A stretch of DNA of 64,000 nucleotides from Begonia masoniana (taxonomy: Eukaryota > Streptophyta > Magnoliopsida > Cucurbitales > Begoniaceae): positions 7,514,858 to 7,578,857 of the forward strand of contig CM039512.1 in assembly GCA_022432975.1 (NCBI GenBank), written 5' to 3'. Of this stretch, positions 11,745-22,079 are shown piece after piece. The notes beneath the pieces were generated by a model. It worked only from the letters and a program-made list of their open reading frames with translations, had not been told where the DNA came from and did no database searches. A program made the translations under genes and the position numbers. Numbering within the stretch: position 1 is the first letter of the stretch; the number at the start of each line of letters is the position of its first letter.

Positions 11745-11965
11745 TGTAGCGTCCCCCAATGCTAAATTATTCACTTTAGACTAGAGTTCGCACGGATTTA
11801 TTATTGGGGTTAGCCCAAAACGTGTTCTATTAAGTAAAGAGAAAAACTATACTTATAAACTATGCATTTTCTACTCTCTCAAACGATGTGAAATTGTACA
11901 CCCCCATAGGTATGGATTGAGCCCTCATATTGAGTCGTTCTAGTCTTCACATGACAGGTTGTCAC
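11745..11965. repeat. Host tandem repeat, left copy
   Basis: This about 220-bp unit recurs in the same orientation at 56668-56892, beyond the copia nest. Shared words in order include GGTTAG.CCAAAA, ACTTATAAAC, TCAAACGATGTGAAATT, CCTCATA.TG.GTC and CTTCACATGAC. The copia inserted directly at its right end (GTCAC). Before insertion the locus therefore held this unit, a 64-bp spacer (now 56604-56667) and the unit again. Confidence 0.75.
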
Positions 11966-12077
11966 TGAAGAAATAGAGAGAAAATAGGGATTGCTCATTA
12001 ACACTTTAGTGCAAAAGATACACATAAAGAGATTTATATAGATAGAGTAAACAAAGAGAATAATCAAAGACTAAAAT
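11966..12077 (-). repeat. Copia 3' LTR, first part
   Basis: These 112 bp match 56447-56558 of the 5' LTR closely (TTCATTAACACTTTAGTGCA and AAAGAGAATAATCAAAGACT shared). The LTR is interrupted after AAAAT by the Tekay-type element and continues at 24409-24448, for a total of 152 bp, the same as the other LTR. Confidence 0.9.
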
Positions 12078-12583
12078 TGTAACAACCCCAGAGGGATCGT
12101 TACATAAACCATATCTTTCTTAATCATTTAATTTTTATTACTCACATTCTACTCATTTTCGGTAATATATTTTTTTTTGAAACATAACTTAACTCAAAAT
12201 GTCGTATGTAATTCACTAGACATCATTCGGCAAAGGAATACTTTACGCATCTGCCGGCGGGCAGTGCAATGTGTATCGGCTGGTGAAGGGAAACTTAAAC
12301 CCTTAGACTGCACCTTCCGATTGAGGAATAAAACCACATCTACCGGTCACTAGACGACAAAACCATGTTTATATCATCCGGTAGAGAGACTCTTTACATC
12401 ATCCGGTGAAATAAGGGAACATCATCCGATGGACATGTGCTCCTCACGTGCATAATTAAAACATGACCCGGTCACTAAACGACAAGGAAACCCTCACATC
12501 ATCCGGTAACTAGACAACAAACTATACTTACATCTTCCGATAGCTTAAACGCTCTTCATCTGCCGATCACTAGACGACAAAAT

Positions 12584-14497
12584 TGTAGCACCCGGTTCCA
12601 TTGAGTCAAAATTTAAATTATTATTAATGATGTACTTTTATAGAAGGGTTGGGGGAGTTATTGATTAGGTTGATAAATGACTAGGCAAGGGCAGAAAAGT
12701 AATTAGAGATTTAAAAATGGATAATGTATTTAAGGTTAGTGATTTGGGGTTTAGTGCTCGGTAGCCGCCACCAATTCCCTTATTTCTCTCCCAGCCTTCA
12801 GCTCTTTAACAGGAAACCTTCGAGCGATTTCTTCCTCACTCGATTCTCTTTCAATCTAGGTGAGCAGACTTCTGAAGTAGTTTGAAACCGAGCATTTCCA
12901 GGAGAGCCAGGTAAGTAAAGTTTGCTTGTGCCTTCGGGCCTACATCACAAAATATTAGGGTTTGTATGCTGGAATGTGTTGGTATGTCATGCATCATATT
13001 TTTAAAGTATACGAAAATGAATTTGAATGCATGTTGGCATAGTGAGGATTGAACATATTGAAACAGCTACATGAATCAGTTTCACTGTTAAGGGAAGTAA
13101 TCCGCCCCTTAATGAGACAGTGGATATTTATACTTTGGGAAAGTTGATCCAACTTCCAATTTCACAGGGGGATCTGAACATGTGAATCAGATTTGCTGTT
13201 AAGGGAATTTATCCGCCCCTTAATGAGCCAGTGGATGTATATACTTTGGGAGAGTTGATCCAGCTCCCAATTTCACAGGGGGATCTGAACAAAAACGAAA
13301 CATGAACAACTGAGTTGAGAAAGTAGAAATTGCATGATTAGGAATTTATATATATTTCAGTGTTTCATTTCATTACAGCTTTACTTACTTAGCATTAGGC
13401 TAATAGATGAGTTTTGTGATGTAGGTGTTGAGGATACTGCAGGTGAATTTCCTGATTGCACAGATGATTAGATGTGGTTGGAGGAGCACACTCATGCTAC
13501 GGATCTGGTGAACTGATGAGGCGATTTAACTGATGTTTGTTGGTGAGAAGGTTTAGTTGACAGTGTTTGAAATTTAGAAATGTTAAGTTTCCATAACAGT
13601 AGTGGTTTCAGTACTTTGAACACATTTTCTTTTGAGATTTTTCTGATAACAGTGATATGTCGAGTTTTAAATGTTATTTTTACTGGATTTGATTAATGTA
13701 ATGGTTTGAGTTGTTTCTGAATGGTCTTGGAAAAGTAAGCAAATTCCTTTCTGTAATTGGTGTTGTGTATGTATAATGAGGAGTAGTCGAAATGTATTCT
13801 GTTTTCTACCGGTAGATGATGTCTATTGGTAAATGTTGAGTTATGTTGTCCATCGGAAGATGTCATCAGAAAAGTCATCAGAAAAGTCATCGGATGATGT
13901 CTCAGTAAACTCATCGGCAGATGCGTGCTGACGTCATCGAAAGGTGTAGGTTTAAGTCTATCGGATGTTGTCGCAGTAAACTCACCGGATGATGTAGGGA
14001 GTTTTTGTCGTTAGTCACCGGTGGATGTCGTGTGTAAATTCACCGGATGATGTAGGGAGTTTTTGTCGTTAGTCACCGGTGGATGTCGTGTGTAAATTCA
14101 CCGGTTGATGTAGGGAGTCTTTTGTCGTTTAGTCACCGGTAGATGTCGTGTGTAAATTCACCGGATGATGTAGGGAGTCTTTTGTCGTTTAGTGACCGGA
14201 TGATGTCTTCTGTTTTCTGTTTTCAGCCTCTTCCGTTGACTCGGTTCAGCGGCAGATGCGTTTGACATTCGCCACTTTTAAAGAAATTCGTGATTTAACT
14301 CTTATTTTCTCTTGGACGAATATTTCTAACATTTCGCCCGATCATCCAAACACTTTTTATGATTTTGTTTAGCTTTCAGTTTGTTCAAATGATTTCCGCT
14401 GCAAGTTTATTTTTTTAAAAAAAATAATATGGTAGAAATTTTAGTCATGTACAGAGTTTGTGTGACAAACCGGGTTCAGATAACTCGGGGCGTTACA
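12584..14497 (+). mobile_element. Nested solo LTR, Tekay-like (solo LTR 1)
   Basis: A 1,914-bp block from TGTAGCACCCGG to GGGGCGTTACA is flanked by a perfect AAAAT duplication (12579-12583, 14498-14502). It interrupts a sequence that is continuous in the partner LTR (CGACAAAATAGCACTTCC at about 22577). There are no internal genes, as expected after recombination between the two LTRs of a full element. It shares the CCAGGTAAGT and GCATTAGGCT modules with the other Tekay-type LTRs in the window. Confidence 0.93.
13983..14210 (+). repeat. 58-60 bp tandem repeat in solo LTR 1
   Basis: About three and a half units start at 13983, 14041, 14099 and 14159. Each holds CACCGGATGATGTAGGGAGT, then TTTGTCGTT, then TAGTCACCGGTGGATGTCG or a close variant. 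The array lies in the transcribed leader part of the LTR, not the promoter end. Confidence 0.85.
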
Positions 14498-16474
14498 AAA
14501 ATAGCACTTCCATCATCTGATGACTTAAACACTCTACATCTGCCGATCGCTAGACGACAAAATAGCACTTCTATCATCTGATGGCTTAGACACTCTACAT
14601 CTGCCGATCACTAGACGACAAAATAGCACTTCCATCATCCGATGGCTCAAACACTCTACATCTACCGATCGCTAGACGACAAATCAGCACTTCCATCATC
14701 CGATGCCTTATCCAGCTTCTATCACACGGCAACAAACACCATAATCATCAAACAACCTCATCCAATAGAACATACCACAACTCACCCAAATCTTAACTCG
14801 GTAACTATAAACCTCAATGAGTAAGGATCATAAACTCATCCAAAATACGCATAGCGGAAGGCTTAAGCAAAACAAACCATTCAATAATCCTTAAAATCGT
14901 ATTCAGACTCTAAAGACAAACCATTCAAATCCGAATCTCATTGTTATAAGAAATTCTGTTCTACTTAGTCATCTGTTCATCATAAACTTTTCAGACTTAC
15001 TATGAGCATAACTAGGGAGCTTAATCGCCTATCCAACCTTGCACTGTCACCCTGAGCATCCTCCAGCAACCAGCTTTAAACGTTCTGTTGGATTTGGGAA
15101 TCCTCACCTATTAACTCTTCACCCACATCATAAGGTTCAACTATAAGCCTAATGCTTAGTAAGGAATGCAACAATAACATGAATGCATGAATGCATAATT
15201 CAGAGAAATACATAGTCATAAGTATTTTCTTGTTCATAATCATCATCCATAATCATGTATCATATTCATCATTCGTAATCATTGTTCATAATCATTGTTC
15301 ATAATCATTGTTCATAATCGTTGTTCATAATCATTGTTCATAATCATCATTTAAGTTGTGTGGAATGAGAGAGGATTTGTGCCGATAAAGGGGGTTCGAC
15401 AGTGAGTTTGATCATGGTCCCTACTGCGGGTCGTATTCATATGTCCTTCTTTGAACTGTGACATATGCCAAACCGCCCACAACCCTCACTCAACCACGTT
15501 GCAGGGATTTTATCATCTTATCTTGTTCATGAGAAAACATGCTGTTAAAACATTTTCATGTATATAAAACATTGATAATGCATGAACATGAGAATTCTTA
15601 CTCATTCAGACTATAGAATAGAACATTCATCCAGTATGAAAACTTACCATTAAACTAAACGTCAACATAAGTACTAGACTGTAGCATAATAACCTCTAAT
15701 CGTCATATCAGTTACTATCTAGCATCCTTGTGATGTAGGGCCCTATTGACCGGAAATCCTATACATTCACTTACCTGGTGTCCTTAGCAATGAGAGCTCC
15801 TTTTCCTCAGGCTTCTTTACCTAAAACATTTACATTACAGTAGTTAAAAAAAAATCCTAAAAGTTCTACTCGTAAGTCATCCTAGGGTCTAATAGCTAAG
15901 AGTCATTCCCGAATTCTTAGTTTAATACTCAGTGTAGTCTGAAATCCCAAAACCAAAACAGACAGATTCGATTACCGATAACTCAGTGGTGGTTGTTTTA
16001 AATGTCCAGAATCGATTTGATAAAAGCATTCCCACTCACAGATTTCAAATGTTCTTATTATTAGTCGGCCATTGGAAAATCCAAAACTCCAATGCCGAGT
16101 AGAAAACAGGGCTAGCAAACTAACAGATAGCTACGTTATCTATTGCATACCTCAGGCACAGAGTAGTCGAGTAGTGGCAGAGAAAATCGATCGTCGAAGA
16201 GAGTATGCTGAAAGCAGAGAGCAAGAGCTCAGGAGAGAAGAAATCGCCGAAAAGGAAGGTGTCGGCTACAGTGGCTTGAATGAGGTTTAAAACATTTCAT
16301 TTTTCTTTATATACTGGTCATCACCCTCCATTATTACAACTTTGCCACCCAACCTAGTTTAATTCCACATGAAATTAGTTATTCTTGGCATAAAACTCTA
16401 AACCGTTAAGATTGAATGTTCATGACTGTTAATACAGTTAGGGAGTCACCTGGTTGAAGTTGTCGGGTGTTACA

Positions 16475-16490
16475 TCCACCCCTCCTTAAA
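16475..16490 (-). promoter_or_regulatory. Tekay-1 polypurine tract
   Basis: Read on the minus strand this is AAGGAGGGGTGGA immediately before the TG of the 3' LTR. Such a purine run primes plus-strand DNA synthesis in LTR retroelements. The same run precedes the 3' LTR of Tekay-2 at 44404-44416. Confidence 0.85.
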
Positions 16491-17532
16491 CAAAATTTTC
16501 GTCCCCGAAAATTGATCAAACAAATAACTCTGGATACTTGTCTAACATGTCCTGTCGTCGCTCCCAAGTGGCTTCTTCAATGCCATGATTCTTCCATAAG
16601 ACTTTGACCAACGGAATCTCTTTATTCCTCAGAGTCTTAACTGCGGATTCCAATATCTGCACTGGTCTCTCTTCATACATTAATGATGGTTCAATCTCAA
16701 TATCCACTGGCTTAATAACTTACGTCAGATCTCGTATGCATTTCCTTAACATTGACACGTGAAAGACGTTATGAACTTTATCCAATGATGGAGGCAACTG
16801 CAGTCTGTAAGCTGTACTACCGATTCTAGCCAAAACAGGGAATGGTCCAACGAATCGTGGATTAAGCTTTCCTTTCTTACCAAATCTTAAAACTCCTTTA
16901 AATGGTGAAATCCTCAGGAAAACTTCATCACCAACAGAAAACTCAAGGTCTCTTCTCCTCTGGTCTGCATAACTCTTCTGTCGGCTCTGTGCAGTTATCA
17001 TTCTTTTCCTAATAGTGGCAATCTTGTCTGACATCTGCTGCAACATCTCGGGACCTAGGAGTTTTGCTTCACCAACTTCATCCCAATACAGAGGTGATCT
17101 ACATTTCCTACCATACAGCGCCTCATAAGGTGCCATTCCGATAGAGGACTGATAACTTTTATTGTAAGAGAATTCAACCAATGGCAGGTATCGACTCCAT
17201 GATATCTGGAACTCAAGCACACATGCCCTCAACATATCTTCAAGTATTTGAATTGTCCGTTCAGATTGTCCATCGGTTTGTGGGTGGAAGGCAGTGCTGA
17301 AAGATAATTTTGATCCTAATGTGCCTTGTAAGCTTTGCCAAAACCTTGAGGTGAATCTAGGATCACGATCGGATACAATAGATAAAGGGATTCCATGCAA
17401 CCTAATAACTTCTTGTACATAAATATCAGCAAGCTGGTCCATCGAGTAGGTTGTCCTTACTGGTAAGAAATGGGCTGATATCGTCAATCTATCGATCACA
17501 ACCCAAATACTATCATGTCCCTTAGTTGTCTT

Positions 17533-18509
17533 TAGGGGTGTGCAAAACCGGTTTCGGTTCGGTTTTGGAGAGAAACTGAACCGAACCAATCGGTTTCGGT
17601 TTCGGACTTACAAAACCGAAACCGGTTTTGCAGCATATCAAAACCGAACCTAAACCGAACCTAAACTTTCGGTTCGGTTTCGGTTTTACAACTTATTTTT
17701 CAAAAATAAAAAATAATTATAAAAAGTGGTGTTAAACAAAACAGAATCTCTTTTCCTGCAAATGCAGTTAAAAACACTTTGCCACCAAAGAAAGCTGATT
17801 TGGATATGGGTACCTTCTCCTTCTCATCAATTATTGAAATCGACGGCAGAAGAATGATTGTGTTTTGGCATAGAAACATCATCAGAAGCAACCTATCATC
17901 AAAATTCAAAGAAACTCCTAATTCATTCAACCTCCAGCGTTTATAGTTACAATGACGCAAAACTCACAAAGGTCATCGGAAGAAACCACTATAAAAATCA
18001 GCAGTGAAACTCAGGCTCATTTCTTCACCTCTTCGTAATCGGCCTCTGGTGCCTGCTCCCCATCCTGAGCACCTCCAGTTGAAGAACCACCACTGCCTGC
18101 ACCACCGGCCATGTGCTGTCCGATCTTTGACACTGCCTTGTTTGCAATGTCGAGTTTGGATTTGATTTGAACTATGAAGTCCAGCGAAAAGCCAGTCACT
18201 TTCTTCACCTTCAATCGACCAGATAGAACATCCATTTTCAGCTAACGAAGAAGAGCGAAAAACAATCTTCAAATCCGCCCAAAATCTTATGCTTCTGACT
18301 GGGTTCCGACAACTAGAGTTTTAATCAACGGTTCGGTTTCGGTTTTGCTCGGTTTCACCAAGCTAAACCGATAACCGAACCGAAGTGGCCGGTTTTGAGA
18401 CATGCCAAACCGGACTTCGGTTTTCCTATGCTAAAAACCGGTGAAAACCGAACCTAAATCACCGGTTCCGGTTCGGTTCACCGGTTCCGATTCGGTTTGC
18501 ACACCCCTA
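17533..18509. mobile_element. Nonautonomous hAT element in the Tekay-1 integrase
   Basis: A 977-bp insertion with terminal inverted repeats TAGGGGTGTGCAAA (17533-17546 and the reverse complement at 18496-18509) and an 8-bp target duplication GTTGTCTT (17525-17532, 18510-18517), the hallmarks of hAT transposons. The first and last 150-200 bp are built from CGGTTTCGGTTCGG-like words in inverted orientation. It encodes no transposase. Skipping it and one duplication rejoins the integrase at LPKTTKGHDS. The middle (about 17700-18310) is single-copy-like and holds a 72-codon ORF. Confidence 0.93.
18017..18235 (-). CDS. 72-residue ORF carried by the hAT element
   Basis: An intact frame from ATG (18235) to TGA (18017) encodes a basic, amphipathic N-terminal half (MDVLSGRLKVKKV near the start, then IKSKLDIANKAVSKIGQ). 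A glycine/serine-rich linker (GGAGSGGSSTGG) and an acidic end (APEADYEEVKK) follow. About 75 bp of leader-like sequence precede it, and about 300 bp of T-rich, 3'-UTR-like sequence follow, with no introns. It resembles a captured or retro-copied small plant gene. I do not recognise the family. It lies inside a transposon, so it may be a non-functional passenger. A longer overlapping frame (17973-18272) has biased composition and is less likely. Confidence 0.5.
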   Translation of the reverse strand: MDVLSGRLKVKKVTGFSLDFIVQIKSKLDIANKAVSKIGQHMAGGAGSGGSSTGGAQDGEQAPEADYEEVKK

Positions 18510-21500
18510 GTTGTCTTAGGTAATCCTATAACGAAATCCATAGCTATGTGTTCCTACTTCCACTCGGGAATAGGTAAAGGCTGGAGGGTACCTCCTGGTC
18601 ATTGGTGCTCGGCTTTAACTTGTTGGGAAACCAAACATGACTCTACATACTTAGCAACATCTCTCTTTAAGTTTGGCCACCAATAGAGTAACTTCAGGTC
18701 TCGATACATCTTGGTGCTGCCAGGATGCACAGAAAAGGGAGACGAATGCGCCTCAGCCAAGATTAGCTTACGTAATCCTTCATCATTAGGGACATACCAT
18801 CTATTTCTAAACCTCATAATTCCATCCTTGGAAAGACTAAACTCGGAGGTGGTGTCCTTCACCTTGTTCATCATACTGTTATTCTCCTTTGAGTCCTTCT
18901 GTTGTGCTTCTTTGATCTTTTCCAGAACCGTCGGTTGAATGGTCAAATTTGCGAGCAAAGCTGACAACTCTGGAACTATCTCCAACTCCAATTTCTGAAT
19001 CTGTGTCCTCAAAGGTATAGACATAGTTGATATAACGGGTTGCATTGTTGATGACATCCTGCTCAATGCGTCAGCTACAGAGTTAGCCTTACCCGGGTGA
19101 TACTTGATCTCAAAGTCGTAATCCTTAACAAATTCCAACCAACGCCTCTGCCTCATGTTCAATTCCTTTTGTGTAAAGAGGTACTTCAGACTTTTATGGT
19201 CAGAAAACACCTCACACTGCTGTCCATATAAATAGTGTCTCCATATCTTCAAGGCAAAAACAACAGCGGCTAATTCTAAATCATGGGTGGGATAGTTCTG
19301 TTCATAACTCTTTAATTGCCTAGAGGCATACGCTACAACCTTGCCTTCTTGCATCAAAACACAATCCAAACCAACTTTTGATGCATCACAAAATACGCTA
19401 AACTTTCCTTCTTCGGTTGGAAGGGTCAATACCGGGGCTGTTGTTAACTTCACTTTCAATGCCTGGAAGCTATCCTCACAAGTTTCGGTCCAAGAATACT
19501 TATTGTCCTTCTTTGTCAAATTCGTCAGGGGCTTAGCTATCATAGAAAATCCTTTGATGAACTTTCTGTAATAGCCTGCCAATCCAAGGAAACTGCGGAC
19601 TTCACTGGCATTCTTTGGTTGTGGCCAATCCTCTACTGCCTGAATTTTGGTCGGGTCCACTGATATACCATTAGCAGAAACTGCATGACCAAGAAAATTA
19701 ACCTTGTCCAACCAAACTTCACACTTGGACAATTTGGCATAAAGCTGGTGTTCCTTCAATGTTGTCAAAACTACTCTTAAATGCTCTGCATGGTCAGCTT
19801 CAGTCCGTGAGTATATCAGGATATCATCTATGAACACAATTACAAATTTGTCCAAATACTCACGAAACACTCGATTCATTAAGTCCATAAAGGCTGCAGG
19901 TGCATTGGTCAGTCCAAATGACATGACCAAGAATTCGTAGTGTCCATAACGGGTTCTGAAGGCTGTCTTTGGTATATCTCTTCCCTAACCTTCAGTTGGT
20001 AATAACCCGAACGTAAATCTATTTTCGAAAACACCTTTGCTCCTTGCAATTGGTCAAACAAATCATCAATCCGAGGTAAGGGGTACTTATTCTTGATTGT
20101 CAACTTATTTAGCTCCCTATAGTCTATGCACATTCTAAGGGAACCATCTTTCTTCTTGACAAATAAGACAGGTGCGCCCCAAGGAGAACTGCTAGGGCGT
20201 ACAAATCCTTTGTCTACTAATTCTTGCAGTTGGACTTTTAACTCCTTTAGTTCAACAGGTGCCATCCGATAAGGATTCTTAGATACGGGTAAGGCCTCAG
20301 GGTACGTATCTATTACAAACTCTATTTCTCTATCAGGTGGTAATCCTGGCAAATCATCCAAGAATGCCTTAGGGAACTCTCTGACTATGGGGATATCTTG
20401 TAACTCTATCTTATTCTTCACCCAAACATCTATTATGCTAGCTAAGTAACTCTCACAACCATTTTTCAGTAACCGATAAATTTCTAGGGAGGATATAATC
20501 GGTATTTTGCTTATCTTAGGAATAGCTTGGAAGAAGTAATGATCACCATTTGGGGTCGAAAATCAACCATCCCAGATCTACAACTTATTGTGGCATAATG
20601 CCTAAATAACCAATCCATTCCTAATATCACCTCATACTCTTTCATGTCAATTACAATCAGTTCTACATATAGTTTCTTACTTCCTAAGGATACAACATCA
20701 CCTTTAACAATCTGTTCTGAATGTAGGGACTTCCCTGTTGGTAACATAACATTATATGGCCTTTCGGCTGGTAAAAATTCTAAGTTGTGATTGTATACAA
20801 ATAAGGTTGATATAAACGAGTGCGTGGCTCCCGTATCTATAAGTGTGTAAGCAGCAAAACCACAGATCATAATGGTACCTGTTATGACCGTATGCTGCAC
20901 GGCTTCCTCATCCTCCATCATTGCATAGACTCTAGGTGCTACCCTTGCACGGTTCGGATCTGGCGGCATGGGGCAGTCTCTAACTATATGTCTAACCTTG
21001 TCACATCTGAAACAGCAGCCAGAACGCAACTTGCATTCGCCGGGGTGGTTCTTCTGACAGGTGGGGCATAAGGGTGCCAAAGGCCTCTTTCCTTTTCCTT
21101 GGTCATCATTCTGGTTGTATGGCCTCTTCACACCTTTCTGCTGCTGTGGTCCCCTGTTCTGCTGTGGCTGCCAGCCCTTGTTCGGTCGTGGTGGCTGTTG
21201 GACATCCTTGGTAGTCTTCTTTGACTGATCACCCTGCTCATACACAGTTATTTCAGCCTCCTCCATTTCCAAGGCCTTAGCTGTGACCTCGGTATACGGC
21301 ACATTGTAGATACCAGCAGTTTTCACTTTCATATACAAGCTTGGCTTCAGTCCTTGAACAAATTGATAGATCTTATCCTCCTCATCTTCAACCAGACGGG
21401 ATGCAAACCGAGACAAGGCCTCAAACCTACATATGTAATCTGTTACCGAACCAGCCTGTCGTAGATTCATAAACTCCTTTTTCTTATTGGCCCGAACAGT

Positions 21501-22061
21501 TCGATTAAAATACTTGTCAAAGAAGGCCATCTTGAACCTTCCCCAGGTCATAGCTCCTGCGTCAGTCGTGCTCTGGATCGAGTCCCACCAATGCCTCGCA
21601 TCCAGTTCCAAGTGATAGATAGCACATGTGACTTTATCTCCCTCTTCCACCTTTGCATACTTGAACATGTCCTCCATCTTTCGAATCCATTCCTCAGCAT
21701 AAACCGGATCTGCAACTTGACCATTGAAAATCGGGGGTCGAAGTCGGTGAAAACGCTCATCTCCATGTTCTCGGGCAATATTCGTACTCGAATTCCCTTG
21801 TTCTTCCCTGGCGGTCACGAGCTGCTCAACTTGGCGGGATTGGCGAATTACTAACTCAGTTAGCTGAGCAATAGTGTGACTATCCACATTATCATCTCTC
21901 TGCTGACCTCTCACCATCTTGGGATTCCTAAACAATTAGTCTTAAACACATCTTAACTTAACGACATTGCTAGAATCATAAACACTTACAGTTGCTGGAG
22001 TGCGCTCATGTGACAGTCAGTGCTGGAAGGCAGTCTGCAGAATCGGTTTTAGAACCCGGTT

Positions 22062-22079
22062 GTGATCTGATACCATAAT
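22062..22079 (-). promoter_or_regulatory. Tekay-1 primer-binding site
   Basis: On the minus strand TGGTATCAGATCACAACC starts three to four bases inside the 5' LTR end. The first ten bases match the site complementary to the 3' end of initiator tRNA-Met, which primes reverse transcription. Confidence 0.85.

Larger units (their letters stand above)
12078..16474 (-). repeat. Tekay-1 3' LTR, interrupted by a solo LTR
   Basis: After removing the nested solo LTR (12584-14497) and one 5-bp duplication, about 2.48 kb remain, against 2.32 kb for the partner at 22080-24403. The difference is mainly a block of about 218 bp present here (about 15698-15900) but missing from the partner near 23825, offset by about 50 bp missing here near 14705. 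The 72-codon ORF at 16072-16290 recurs in the partner and is transcript-leader sequence read on the wrong strand. Confidence 0.9.
16516..21917 (-). pseudogene. Tekay-1 gag-pol polyprotein, broken
   Basis: Reading from 21917 leftwards: gag with a CX2CX4HX4C knuckle (one glycine position is R); aspartic protease with IDTGATHSF; a frameshift near 20553; RT; a second frameshift near 19990; RT core FIDDILIYS; RNase H (FCDASKVGL); integrase zinc finger (CLVS where CLVC is expected). Stops near 18600 and 18560 follow, then the hAT insertion at 17533-18509, then the integrase core (VSDRDPRFTS, QSERTIQ), a stop near 16717, and a chromodomain-like tail to 16516. The tail would tether the integrase to chromatin. 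Very similar to Tekay-2 at 39954-44375. Clearly non-functional. Confidence 0.93.

Noticed and set aside
16072..16290. 72-codon ORF, repeated almost identically at 24001-24219
   Set aside because: Both copies lie at the same place in the two LTRs of Tekay-1 and are the antisense of the LTR leader; the conservation is LTR duplication, not selection.
17973..18272. 99-codon frame overlapping the hAT passenger ORF
   Set aside because: It is shifted relative to the 72-codon frame, its composition is Trp/Arg-heavy and disordered, and it starts in leader-like DNA. The 72-codon frame is the better candidate.
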